Source: Dehalobacter sp. DCM
GTDB taxonomy: Bacteria; Bacillota; Desulfitobacteriia; Desulfitobacteriales; Syntrophobotulaceae
NCBI RefSeq assembly: GCF_024972775.1
Contig: NZ_CP092282.1
Coordinates: 2,969,001 to 3,033,000, forward strand
Direction: 5' to 3'
DNA length: 64,000 nucleotides
This document shows, piece by piece, positions 27,377 to 35,771 of the stretch (its first letter is position 1; each line of letters begins with the position of its first letter). The position numbers were made by a program, and so were the translations under genes. The notes below the pieces were generated by a model. That model was not told the DNA's origin and made no database searches. It saw only the letters and a list, made by a program, of their open reading frames with translations.

Positions 27377-28018
27377 TCACCCCCCTATCAATCTTTTTGC
27401 TTCGCGTCTGGCTCCATCAGCGTCCTCAGCAAATCCGTCGCCACCGACCCGTTGAACATATTGTGGGAATACAGCTACTCCTCCCATAAGCACTTTCACT
27501 TTGTCCCGCAGAGATTCTTTGACCAGCAGGTCCATTGTGTCTTCAATCCCTTTTAGGGTGGTGGACATGTAAGAACCAAGGCCTAAAATCTCCGGTTGTT
27601 CCTTTTTTACCGCTTCAATAAACGTATCGGCTGAAACATCTACTCCCAAGTCTATTACTTCAAAACCATCTGCCCTTAATAGCGCAGCAACGATGTTCTT
27701 ACCAATGTCATGGACATCTCCTTCAACGCTACCAATTACTACTTTTCCGATAGATTTAGGAGAAGCATCACCCGTCATATAAGGAATGAGTATCTGTACG
27801 CCGGCATTCATTGCCTCACCAGCCATCATTAGCTCAGGGAGAAAATATTCACCTGTCGCAAATTTCCGGCCTGCTTCTCTGGCTCCCGGTGACATTCCAT
27901 TGATTATTTCTGTTGGAGTTAATCCTGCTTCAATCCCTTGACTCACCAATTCTTTGGTTAGATCATCATTACCGTTCGAAACTGCTTCAGTTAGCTGTTC
28001 TAAAATTTTTTTGCTCAT
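27377..28018 (-). CDS. Corrinoid (B12-binding) methyltransferase protein, MtaC/MtvC type
   Basis: 213 aa. A helical cap domain (residues 1-90) is followed by the B12-binding domain. The signature GDVHDIGKNIV contains the cobalt-binding His of the base-off/His-on type (DxHxxG), followed by LGLGSYMSTT and the final VLMGGVAV. It carries the methyl group between the substrate-specific UroD enzyme and the MtrH-like methyltransferase and is reactivated by the RACo protein. It is the first gene of the operon, with an AAAGGA ribosome site and a palindrome 40-62 bp upstream of its start. Confidence 0.95.
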   Translation of the reverse strand: MSKKILEQLTEAVSNGNDDLTKELVSQGIEAGLTPTEIINGMSPGAREAGRKFATGEYFLPELMMAGEAMNAGVQILIPYMTGDASPKSIGKVVIGSVEGDVHDIGKNIVAALLRADGFEVIDLGVDVSADTFIEAVKKEQPEILGLGSYMSTTLKGIEDTMDLLVKESLRDKVKVLMGGVAVFPQYVQRVGGDGFAEDADGARREAKRLIGG

Positions 28019-28057
28019 TACATCTAATTCCTTTCTTTTTCTACTTTAATTGAGTCC

Positions 28058-28080
28058 TTTTGAAGTGGCCACCTTCAAAA
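28058..28080. promoter_or_regulatory. Near-perfect palindrome ahead of the corrinoid operon, candidate operator
   Basis: TTTTGAAG (28058-28065) and CTTCAAAA (28073-28080) flank the core TGGCCAC. It lies 40-62 bp upstream of the corrinoid gene's ATG in the 330-bp gap between that gene and the histidine kinase gene. Position and symmetry suit a binding site for a dimeric regulator such as the AraC-type response regulator, though such proteins often bind direct repeats. As a hairpin it has no T-tract of any length on the sense strand, so a terminator is less likely. Confidence 0.4.
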
Positions 28081-28348
28081 AAATTTCACCCGTCCCAAGG
28101 AGTGTTTTGCTCTAGGAAAAGGTTATTGAGATAATAGATTCTATTTTATTTGATTAGTCCCTCTGGATTAATTTTTGTTGATCTGGAGAAAAATTTTGAA
28201 TTTTCGTTTAATCGATATCCTTAAATACTTAATATAGATAAAATATAATCTTAAAGGAAAATGGAAAAAGATGATTTGCATCCCAAGAATACAAAGATAT
28301 GGCTAAGAAAAGCTGGTGGAGTATGAGTGACAATAGTGAACTGTATCA

Positions 28349-29629
28349 CTAATTACCTATAACTAGCGGCATAATTAATGTTACCTTAGTACCTTTGATA
28401 TCCGGCGGCCCTGATAACTGCAATCCATATGCCTCGCCAAACGACCGTCTCAATCTTTGATGGATATTTTCCAGACTGGAACCAGGGCAATGGCACCAGT
28501 GATCACTTTCGGTAAAACGTCGAGTTTCAATACCTATTCCGTCATCAATGACATTGACTAACAAACGATTTCCCTGGATATCCTCATCAACCTTTATTAA
28601 TAGGCGGTGTTTGCCGGGGACCGATTCGAACCCATGTTTGAATGCATTGTCTACCAGTGGTTGTAAAGTATAAGGAAGAATTTTCACGTTTAGATGTTCT
28701 TTTTTTACTATGATTCTTACGTTAATCCGGTTTCCAAACCTTAACTGTTGGATGCTCAAGTAAGAACTTATATGATCTAATTCCGTTTTCAAAAAGACCA
28801 TTTCGATATTTCCCTCGATACCGTAACGGGCCACATCCGCTAAAGCAAAAACAGCTCTCTCAGTCTCAACTGCTCCTTCGGCAAACGCCAATCGGGCGAT
28901 TACATTTAAGGCGTTAAAAAGGAAATGCGGGTTCATTTTGGCCTGCAGTTCCCTTAGTTCTGCATGTTTCAGCATCAACTGGTACTCAGTAATTTCTTTT
29001 TCCAGATTGCCTGTTTTTTGGATTTCTCGAAGCAGACGCTCTTGATAGGACATCAATTCTTGTTGATAACGGGAAAGACTTTCGGAAACTGTAAGATAAT
29101 TAGCCAAGGTAGAAATTAATCTTGCAACGGCTGTAAACCGATCACCAGAAATCTTAGGGATAGTACTCAAATGTTTTAAATAATTCTCGTGTGGTCCATC
29201 TGTCCCTCCGGGCAAAGATTCCGCTTCCATGAGCTGAACTGGCCCGGTAATTAAACATCCTAAAAGAACATCATCTCGGGAATATAGAGGAGCAGAAATT
29301 AGAGTGAGACCGCAATGTCCTTTATAGACCTTGGAACTTTCATTGTTATAACTATTTTTCAAACCCGTTTCAAAACAGTATAAACATTGAAAGAAATGCT
29401 TTTTATTAGCAAAATAGGACTGGCACCAATTAGGGAAAGACCCTAATGGGGGAGATATGGGAACTGCTCTGTTATCAATGAAGACAATATTAATCGCTAA
29501 GACATTAAAAAACATATTATTAATTTCTTGCATTGTTTCTCGTGTAATAATCTCAGCTAAGTGGTATGTCCTGTCAATAATGGTACTTATTCTATTAATC
29601 GCCTTTGCTTTATCGTTGCTTTGCGCCAC
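28349..29629 (-). CDS. Sensor histidine kinase with PocR-type ligand-binding domain (LytS/YesM type)
   Basis: 426 aa if started at GTG 29627-29629, which lies 7 nt after GGGGG; the ATG two codons earlier is only 1 nt from it. Residues about 30-180 fit a PocR sensory domain with cysteines in WCQSYFANKKHFFQCLYCFETGL and GHCGLTLISAPLY. A coiled coil (about 185-235) leads to the HisKA-type box MNPHFLFNALNVIARLAF with the phospho-His and an ATPase domain with LVDNAFKHGFE and NVIDDGIGI. There is no membrane helix, so sensing is cytoplasmic. PocR domains bind small hydrocarbon-like compounds; here it probably detects the methylated substrate. Confidence 0.88.
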   Translation of the reverse strand: MAQSNDKAKAINRISTIIDRTYHLAEIITRETMQEINNMFFNVLAINIVFIDNRAVPISPPLGSFPNWCQSYFANKKHFFQCLYCFETGLKNSYNNESSKVYKGHCGLTLISAPLYSRDDVLLGCLITGPVQLMEAESLPGGTDGPHENYLKHLSTIPKISGDRFTAVARLISTLANYLTVSESLSRYQQELMSYQERLLREIQKTGNLEKEITEYQLMLKHAELRELQAKMNPHFLFNALNVIARLAFAEGAVETERAVFALADVARYGIEGNIEMVFLKTELDHISSYLSIQQLRFGNRINVRIIVKKEHLNVKILPYTLQPLVDNAFKHGFESVPGKHRLLIKVDEDIQGNRLLVNVIDDGIGIETRRFTESDHWCHCPGSSLENIHQRLRRSFGEAYGLQLSGPPDIKGTKVTLIMPLVIGN

Positions 29630-29635
29630 TACCAT

Positions 29636-30051
29636 TCCCCCTTAGCAATTCTAGTTATATTATTAGTAGTAGTTATGCAGTTCTAGGATAATACTCCCAA
29701 CTCCATAACCTTAGTTACAAAGATCGTGGCCAAAATTTATCAATAAGCCTTGAAAAATGCTCGGTTGCCGTGTCGAAATAGACTTGGATCAACTGCTCGC
29801 AACAGTGGATCAGAATCAAACATTTATTTCACCTTCTTTTCGTATCGTATACTTGCATTATTCTCTACAAAACCGAGGATCGATCCTCTACCTTTAGGAT
29901 AAAGTTCCAAGATTTCAGTAGGAAACAAAAATAATTTTCAATCTAGAAGTCGGAAGAAACATTAAGCAGCATAGTAATTTCTTTAAAACCTCCTTTTTAT
30001 TAGTGGACTGGTTTAAGTGTATATTTTAAAGAAATATATTTCTGTAAAGTA
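29636..30051. other. Intergenic gap between sensor kinase and IS copy 2
   Basis: No substantial gene. On the minus strand at 29740-29823 a 27-codon frame (MFDSDPLLRAVDPSLF...) has a reasonable ribosome site (AGAAGGTG), and may be the beginning of a gene whose rest was lost. The kinase promoter should be near 29650-29720. The IS begins at 30052. Confidence 0.35.
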
Positions 30052-31703
30052 GGGGCTGCTGAACAGGATGTTATTTTCTCAATAAGCTAACCTGATCAGC
30101 CCGAAATTCTCTCTAATAAAATTGAGTATAAGAATCCGGAGCCTGCGCTCCAGGTTCATTACCAACAGCTGCATGGCGATAACAGTCTCACTGGTTTCTT
30201 TGAGACGTGCCATGATACGTCCGAGCCCATAAAACCGCTTACCTTCTCCGAATTTTCCTTCAACAGCGTTTCGTATTCCAGCATCCAGCCGTTCTTGTTT
30301 CTTTTGTTCTCTTAATAGTTCCTGATCTTTGGCTGGTCTGCCGAGCGGTGGACCGCTCAATCGAATGCCCAGTTTCTTGCAGTAGTTAAGGTTATCTCTG
30401 TTCCGGTAGATCTTGTCTGCCATCACGGCTTCTGGATAAAAACCATACCTTTGGTAGTAGTTTTCAACCGATTGCATGAGTGTCTTGCTTTCATTGAAAG
30501 CGTCAAAGCTCAAGCTCTCCATATAACTGAATCCGTTCACAACACTGATGGCAAGCTTAGCTCCAAATTCTACATCTGCGTTTGACTTGCCTCGTACTAT
30601 GGGTCTGACAAAAGGCATATGCAGGCTGACGATGCGATCTTCTACCGAATGTTTACCCTGTTTGTACATTTCCAGCTGTTGCCAGTAGATTTCTTGACTG
30701 ACGAGCAGATTGCGGTATTGGCGTTTAGTTAAGAGAGTCAGCGAACTTTTTTCAGCAAGAGTCTTAATGTTTTTCAGATCCCGTCGAATATATCGCAGCT
30801 GTCCTCCGATTCCTTTGCGGATCATCTTAGCAGTCTTATGTTTCTTTTTATCAATGTTCAGATAGCTTTTGCGTGCATTGCGACGGTAGGATCTGGGTTT
30901 CTTGAGAATCCCGGCATGCGGTGCATGCAGTACATCAATGATTTCTTCCAAAGCCTGCCGGGTTGTGTTCAAAAGCCAGATATCTGTAGGATAGTGAATA
31001 TCCGCAGGGGTGCAGGTTGCATCCAGGATCAGCTTGCCTGAGTTCTTGGTTTCTGAAGGTTCTTCATTCGTTTTCTCTTCTTGTCCTGTATCATCAGAGT
31101 CTTCACCATCAGAAGGAGGGGTGTCGTCTGAGCCATCTGAGTCATCTGGGTCATCTGGGTTTTCTGGATATTCATGTTCTCCGGCTAGTCTGCTAGTAAT
31201 CTCGTTGATTTCGTTGATAATATCCTTGTCCAAACGTTTGCGGAAATGGGTCATGAGTGAATGATTGAATGGCGGTTTATCTACAAATGCACTTAGGCCA
31301 ATGAAATATTGCATGTACGGATTTTCTGTGATCTCTTCGACCGTGTCACGGTCAGATAATGATTTCACATTTTGAATGATCAGAGATCCGAGTGCCAAAC
31401 GCACCGAATAGGCTTTTTGTCCGCGACTGACAGGAAAACTTCTGGCATACTTCTTCTCAACTTCGGCCCAGGGGATCATTAATGCGAGCTTACACCATTT
31501 ATTGTCCGGGTTTAAGTTCCCGCCAAAAGGCAGAAAGAATTCGTGCGGAAATGTAATCTGCTGTTCGGTAGGTTTGTACATGAAAACACGCTCCCAAGTG
31601 CAAGGTTTTTTAACATAATATTTATGTTTACATGTACTATTTTACCAAAAGTCGGGGTTAAAACCCAGTGTTTATGCTGATTTTACCGTTATTCAGCAGC
31701 CCC
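30052..31703 (-). mobile_element. IS5-like insertion sequence, copy 2
   Basis: 1652 bp with the 12-bp inverted repeats GGGGCTGCTGAA (30052-30063) and TTCAGCAGCCCC (31692-31703). Length, termini and encoded protein match copy 1 at 14381-16032. The left flank ends AAAGTA and the right flank starts TAATTG, so no target duplication longer than TA is left around this copy alone. Confidence 0.92.
30079..31581 (-). CDS. IS5-like transposase (copy 2)
   Basis: 500 aa and identical to the transposase at 14408-15910 over its full length. The same DUF772-type N-terminus, acidic insert and DDE core are present. Both copies keep the same start and stop distance to their element ends. Confidence 0.92.
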   Translation of the reverse strand: MYKPTEQQITFPHEFFLPFGGNLNPDNKWCKLALMIPWAEVEKKYARSFPVSRGQKAYSVRLALGSLIIQNVKSLSDRDTVEEITENPYMQYFIGLSAFVDKPPFNHSLMTHFRKRLDKDIINEINEITSRLAGEHEYPENPDDPDDSDGSDDTPPSDGEDSDDTGQEEKTNEEPSETKNSGKLILDATCTPADIHYPTDIWLLNTTRQALEEIIDVLHAPHAGILKKPRSYRRNARKSYLNIDKKKHKTAKMIRKGIGGQLRYIRRDLKNIKTLAEKSSLTLLTKRQYRNLLVSQEIYWQQLEMYKQGKHSVEDRIVSLHMPFVRPIVRGKSNADVEFGAKLAISVVNGFSYMESLSFDAFNESKTLMQSVENYYQRYGFYPEAVMADKIYRNRDNLNYCKKLGIRLSGPPLGRPAKDQELLREQKKQERLDAGIRNAVEGKFGEGKRFYGLGRIMARLKETSETVIAMQLLVMNLERRLRILILNFIRENFGLIRLAY

Positions 31704-31853
31704 TAATTGGTTCACAAAAATAGACATGAGTACATATGTACAAAACGCAAGTGCGATTGACACTGAAGGAAATTGTGGAAAAAGATTGAGTCTGACTCCA
31801 AATAAGCATTTCAGAAATTGCAAATGCATCGTCTACTTTAATTGCCAATAATC

Positions 31854-32234
31854 TCAGTAATTAAAAATATACTCAGCAATTTCACTTTTAATAGGTTGCT
31901 TATTAAGAATCACCCAACCATACTTTTTACCATATTCAGTAATCATTTTCTCCTTGAATTCCTCAGACAGCAGTTTTCTCTTTTCTTTGTCAAATTCCTT
32001 AATCATTTGAAATGGAATACGATACCTGTAATATCCATTATCCCATATCAAAAGGTCATCTTCGAAACATGATCCTGTTATACGTACTATACTTTTGACT
32101 TCATTATTGACTTTAAATAAGAGAAGATCTCCAGAATTCCACCTCTTTATGCTTGATTTTTCATCTCCCCACAAACCATATTCCAGACATAATTCATACT
32201 GCTTGTCATCAATTGAAGCAACTCGCATAATCAT
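31854..32234 (-). CDS. EVE-like (PUA-fold) small protein
   Basis: 126 aa; GAGGTGAGA precedes the ATG. The order of motifs recalls EVE/YTH-like domains that read modified bases: an N-terminal YGLWGDEKSSIKRWNSGDLLLFK (GD followed by hydrophobic strand), then VKSIVRITGSCFEDDLLIWDN and YRYRIPFQMIKEF (the RI strand). It lies directly downstream of the second restriction locus and EVE proteins are often found near restriction and McrBC genes. The C-terminal 45 residues are charged and helical. Domain identification is moderate; a related ASCH/PUA fold is the alternative. Confidence 0.55.
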   Translation of the reverse strand: MIMRVASIDDKQYELCLEYGLWGDEKSSIKRWNSGDLLLFKVNNEVKSIVRITGSCFEDDLLIWDNGYYRYRIPFQMIKEFDKEKRKLLSEEFKEKMITEYGKKYGWVILNKQPIKSEIAEYIFNY

Positions 32235-32335
32235 ACTCTCACCTCATCAGTAATTAGTAGTTTATATTACCCAAGCCTCTCCGCCCTCGTACAAGCTTTG
32301 CTTCCCGCACTTTGGGCATGGATATTTTTCAAGGC

Positions 32336-32794
32336 TTATCGTTTGTCCTCCAATCCATCTGCTTCGGCTATTGCATAAGCAGCAGTTATCTCATTATAAA
32401 GCTTAGCAAGTCTTTCATCGCGCAATGGTTTTTTTAACTCACATTCCCAAACTACAATTACTCGCCAGCCGTTCTTTTGTAAAACATCAATATTTTCAGC
32501 GTCCCTCTGACGGTTACGTTCCAATTTAGGCTTCCAGTATTCGAGATTAGACTTAGGCATTACAAACCCTGGGCATCCGCTGTGAGAATGCCAGAAACAA
32601 CCATTAACAAAGACAGCAGTTCGATATTTAGGGAAAACAGCATCCGGCTTGCCTGGATATCGTTTGTCATTTTTTCTGTATCGAAGTCCCCTTGAAAAAA
32701 GATACTTTCGTACTATTTCTTCAGGTTTGGTGTTTCCGCTTCGAATCCGCGACATGTTATAACTGCGTTCTTCAGTAGTATGGTTATCTGCCAA
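32336..32794 (-). CDS. vsr: Very-short-patch-repair (Vsr) endonuclease, intact
   Basis: 152 aa from TTG 32792-32794 (read MADNHTTEERSYNMSRI); GGGAGGGG lies 5 nt before it, and the longer frame to 32878 lacks such a site. Core motifs: SGNTKPEEIVRKYLFSRG, GKPDAVFPKYRTAVFVNGCFWHSHSGC (catalytic Asp and His residues, zinc Cys), PKSNLEYWKPKLERN, and WRVIVVWECEL. It nicks 5' of the mismatched T in T:G pairs that arise when 5-methylcytosine deaminates, protecting the recognition sites of the adjacent cytosine-5 methylase. It begins 14 bp after the Z1 gene. Compare the frameshifted relative at 6862-7275. Confidence 0.93.
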   Translation of the reverse strand: MADNHTTEERSYNMSRIRSGNTKPEEIVRKYLFSRGLRYRKNDKRYPGKPDAVFPKYRTAVFVNGCFWHSHSGCPGFVMPKSNLEYWKPKLERNRQRDAENIDVLQKNGWRVIVVWECELKKPLRDERLAKLYNEITAAYAIAEADGLEDKR

Positions 32795-32808
32795 GAACAC
32801 CCCTCCCG

Positions 32809-34689
32809 TCAGATACAGTAATATACTTCTTTTCCGGGCAGCTTGACGTTCGGAATCCAAATCTGCGCGCCATTCCATCCCTTATCTTTGTTTCCGGTGA
32901 TTTTATACATCGTAAGTACAGCCTCGTCTGTAATTGAATCACCCAACGCACGATCGGTGGGTGAAAGCAATGTTCCTGTACCTTTACCAATATCCCTGTT
33001 ACGCCGAACAATTAGTCTGCCTTGAGCGGAAGGATTTTCTGTCCTGATAGTTTGTATAAATCCTTTGAAGTCCTCTGGCTCCCAGTCATCAGATTCTGAG
33101 GTGATGTTTTCTAGAATTTCTTCAAACAGCCGGAGGTTAACGGAATATGTATCTTCTCCGAAACGCTCAAGAATACTATCCAATTTGCTGATATCCTTGT
33201 TTTCAGGGTAAAACGGGAAGTAGTTAACTCCGCCTGTAAATGTTTTGACAACCCCCTCATCAAGTACATTTTTTCTGGTTGGACGGAGCTTTTCGGGATA
33301 GTGAATATTCACTTCTTCCGGGCGCCCTTTTTCAATTTGAGAAATTATACTGTTATTTGCAGCATTAATTTCCGCAAACAGCTTATAAAGTACCGGAGGA
33401 ATGAACACCCTCATTAATCCTAAGTCACGGTCATATCCAAACATACGGCTATGCTGCCACATTGTGTCAGCTTGCGGGCTTTTAGCAACACGGCAATAAT
33501 ATGTAGTTTGAAGTTTGGGGATTGTAACACCACGCCCGAGGCTGTTGCCTCCGACAATAATATTCACCCCGGACTCATACTTTACATTATCCTCAAAAGA
33601 ATTCCGAGAGTTTATGACAAGAATATTAACTCCGTCAGTTTCAAGCATCAGAGTTATATTTTCCATTATCACATCAAATGGGCTGATACTCGGCTTTGTT
33701 GCTGCAAGGTCATTGTAGACCGCTGTAAAAGCTTCATTAACAAAAGGTTCATCAATCGACTGGAAAATTTCATTCAAATAATCTCCGACTTTTTCGGCAA
33801 ATTTTTGATGCTGATCGGTTTTCACGCTTGGATGTATTAAAAAGTTTGATACCGTTCCTCCGTTCAGAAAAATCTCGGCAGATGAAACGAGATGGTAAAG
33901 GACAGCCTTTTTGAGACCGTTTTCGGCAAATTCGTCATCCTTAAGCAATTCTGTTGCTTCCTCATTATCGGTGAGAATGACATAAGGCGGACGATCATAG
34001 GGAAACAACTCATTTCCACCAATATAGCCTTTGCCGGGCGAAAAATAGTGAGTGAAATACGGACGCCATCCGCTTTGATATGACTGCAGAAGCAAAGCTT
34101 GAGGGGTCCCTGTAACCTGTATATAAATGCTGCTCGAAGCAGTCTTTTTTATTTCCTCCAAGTTTTTGTTGACCGTGCTTTGTTTGTTTCTATTAATCAG
34201 CGTATTCAAACTTGCGGCATCTGCCTCATCGTCCACGATGAACAATGGATTGCCTTCGCAGAAATGAGATGAAGAGAAGTTGTTCTTCCAGCGTTTTAAA
34301 ACCTGACCATTTTTCTTCAGAACAACTATTGCAGGGCGCTTCATATTGTTCGTAAAGAAGGAGTATTCATCAGATTCACCGCAAACACAGAAATCAGGCA
34401 AATCCTTTCTCACACGATAAAGAGTCTGCTGTTGCAAAAGATTATTATCCGTAGTTAAAAGGACGAATAGTTTGAATCCCTCGTCGGCGGCAGAGCAAAT
34501 AAGTCCGAAGAGATGGCTGGTCTTTCCGCTTTGAACATTTCCTTCGAGCAAACTCACAACGTGATCTTTGTATGAAAATGTCGTAATATAAGCCGGAGTA
34601 ATTTTATCGACAGTATCCCTTACTGCATCAGCAAGCGCAGGATTTCCGCTCTCCGTCAAATGGTTTAGATAATTGTCTATGTAACTCAT
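32809..34689 (-). CDS. Z1-domain helicase-like ATPase (N.NgoAVII/CglIH type)
   Basis: 626 aa. Walker A is LLEGNVQSGKTSHL (residues about 49-62) and Walker B FIVDDEADAASL, followed by VTGTPQALLLQS. The central and C-terminal part is the Z1 domain with VGGNSLGRGVTIPKLQTTYYCR, DTMWQHSRMFGYDRDLGLMRVF, of the type known from N.NgoAVII and CglI helicase subunits. These ATPases act with PLD-type nucleases in ATP-dependent restriction. Start ATG overlaps the PLD nuclease stop by one base, so translation is coupled. The gene should provide the translocation or clamp function for cleavage by the neighbour. Confidence 0.88.
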   Translation of the reverse strand: MSYIDNYLNHLTESGNPALADAVRDTVDKITPAYITTFSYKDHVVSLLEGNVQSGKTSHLFGLICSAADEGFKLFVLLTTDNNLLQQQTLYRVRKDLPDFCVCGESDEYSFFTNNMKRPAIVVLKKNGQVLKRWKNNFSSSHFCEGNPLFIVDDEADAASLNTLINRNKQSTVNKNLEEIKKTASSSIYIQVTGTPQALLLQSYQSGWRPYFTHYFSPGKGYIGGNELFPYDRPPYVILTDNEEATELLKDDEFAENGLKKAVLYHLVSSAEIFLNGGTVSNFLIHPSVKTDQHQKFAEKVGDYLNEIFQSIDEPFVNEAFTAVYNDLAATKPSISPFDVIMENITLMLETDGVNILVINSRNSFEDNVKYESGVNIIVGGNSLGRGVTIPKLQTTYYCRVAKSPQADTMWQHSRMFGYDRDLGLMRVFIPPVLYKLFAEINAANNSIISQIEKGRPEEVNIHYPEKLRPTRKNVLDEGVVKTFTGGVNYFPFYPENKDISKLDSILERFGEDTYSVNLRLFEEILENITSESDDWEPEDFKGFIQTIRTENPSAQGRLIVRRNRDIGKGTGTLLSPTDRALGDSITDEAVLTMYKITGNKDKGWNGAQIWIPNVKLPGKEVYYCI

Positions 34690-35756
34690 TAATGATTCAC
34701 CCCAAAATCAAGATACCATAAATTTCCCGAACCCGCTTTTGTAAGAGAAAAGTTATCCCTTCCATATTGCTGAAATGTTTCGGGGGTAACAGGTTGTCCA
34801 ACTTCAAGCACTCCTGCATTTTCTAACCGGCCTTTTATCCATTTGCCGAGTATTTTCAAATCATCTTCCGAACGGAAATTCTTGCTGTAATCCCCGCTGA
34901 CTTTGCAGGAGAATTTCCATCCGTCGTCAGTTATGACGTCAAATACTGCTCCAGCTGTTTCTTTCTGCGGATATCCTGCCAAGGATGTTACTGTGCTTGG
35001 AACAATTAATTCCGCTTCATACCAATGGCGTGGCTGAATCACTCCGGTTCTTGTTATCAAACGTCCTTTACCGAAAAAAACATTAAGATTGCTTTTTTCC
35101 GGCACTTTTCCGTCTTTAACAAGCGGAATTACAAAGCGAGTATCCGTTAACGCGCTGACACAGTCAGCTAATCGATCATGAGGGATCTTCTCGACATGCT
35201 CATGATTCTCCAATAGAAGATTGTTTTGTCTGAAATCGTTTATTTCACAATCTGCAAGGTTGTCTGTGGCTTTTACGGAGAGATCTTCGATAAAGCTGCG
35301 CATTTTCTTTGCATTTTCCGGTTCGCGAAAAAGCGAAGAAGCCTCGTAAGTCCGGCTCCCGCTCTCAACAATACTACTCAGATTATTAGAGCCGATTATT
35401 CCTGCAAATGCACCGCTTGAATCTGAGTAACAATACAGTTTTCCATGGAATTTAAACGGCGTAACTAAGCGTACTTCCCCTCGTCCTTCTCCCCGTAAAT
35501 AATCATTCAAATCACTGGCTGCGTTGTATTCAAGCTTAGTAAATTTGTCCCAACGGTGCATCCCAATCAGCAAATTAAGAGTCTCAATGTTTGAGTTATA
35601 TGCTATGGTCTGCTTAAGTTCGGCCAATGAATCTGCAGTTATATAGCCAACAGCAATATCCATACGCGTTGCTTCAGGGATAAGTGAATAAAATGTGTCG
35701 GCAAATGTACGATACGGCGTATCAAGAGGCTTGTAATTGGAAAATAGAAATTCCAT
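34689..35756 (-). CDS. PLD-type restriction endonuclease (NgoFVII/NgoAVII family)
   Basis: 355 aa. The N-terminal half has the phospholipase D fold of the RE_NgoFVII family: FHGKLYCYSDSSG with HxK, IIGSNNLSS with Asn, and the Glu in YEASSLF. A single HKD motif is usual; such nucleases work as dimers and need no metal. Residues about 210-355 (RHWYEAELIVPSTVTSL, DVITDDGWKFSCKVSGDYSKNFRSEDDL) fit the B3-like DNA-recognition domain of NgoAVII and CglI. It overlaps the Z1 gene and follows the methylase by 15 bp. NgoAVII and CglI recognise GCSGC; whether this enzyme does is unknown. Confidence 0.88.
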   Translation of the reverse strand: MEFLFSNYKPLDTPYRTFADTFYSLIPEATRMDIAVGYITADSLAELKQTIAYNSNIETLNLLIGMHRWDKFTKLEYNAASDLNDYLRGEGRGEVRLVTPFKFHGKLYCYSDSSGAFAGIIGSNNLSSIVESGSRTYEASSLFREPENAKKMRSFIEDLSVKATDNLADCEINDFRQNNLLLENHEHVEKIPHDRLADCVSALTDTRFVIPLVKDGKVPEKSNLNVFFGKGRLITRTGVIQPRHWYEAELIVPSTVTSLAGYPQKETAGAVFDVITDDGWKFSCKVSGDYSKNFRSEDDLKILGKWIKGRLENAGVLEVGQPVTPETFQQYGRDNFSLTKAGSGNLWYLDFGVNH

Positions 35757-35771
35757 AGTGTATATCCTCCG

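Larger units (their letters stand above)
14375..31709. mobile_element. Candidate composite transposon flanked by two identical IS5-like copies
   Basis: Two 1652-bp IS copies (14381-16032 and 30052-31703), in the same orientation, enclose an antiporter, a dehalogenase remnant, an IS4-family element and a corrinoid methyltransferase cluster. The 6 bp outside the left end of copy 1 (TAATTG, 14375-14380) are identical to the 6 bp outside the right end of copy 2 (31704-31709), as a target duplication from movement of the whole 17.3-kb unit would be. Caution: the inner side of copy 1 also begins TAATTA, so five of these six bases could mark copy 1 alone. The unit separates two defence loci. Confidence 0.5.

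Noticed and set aside
28019-28348. Cobalamin riboswitch ahead of the corrinoid operon
   Set aside because: Looked for the conserved B12-box pattern on the minus strand and did not find it; only a short palindrome is present.
32262-32345. Minus-strand fragment YPCPKCGKQSLYEGG resembling a zinc ribbon after vsr
   Set aside because: About 25 codons without an acceptable start codon in frame, overlapping the end of vsr; probably a decayed end of another gene.
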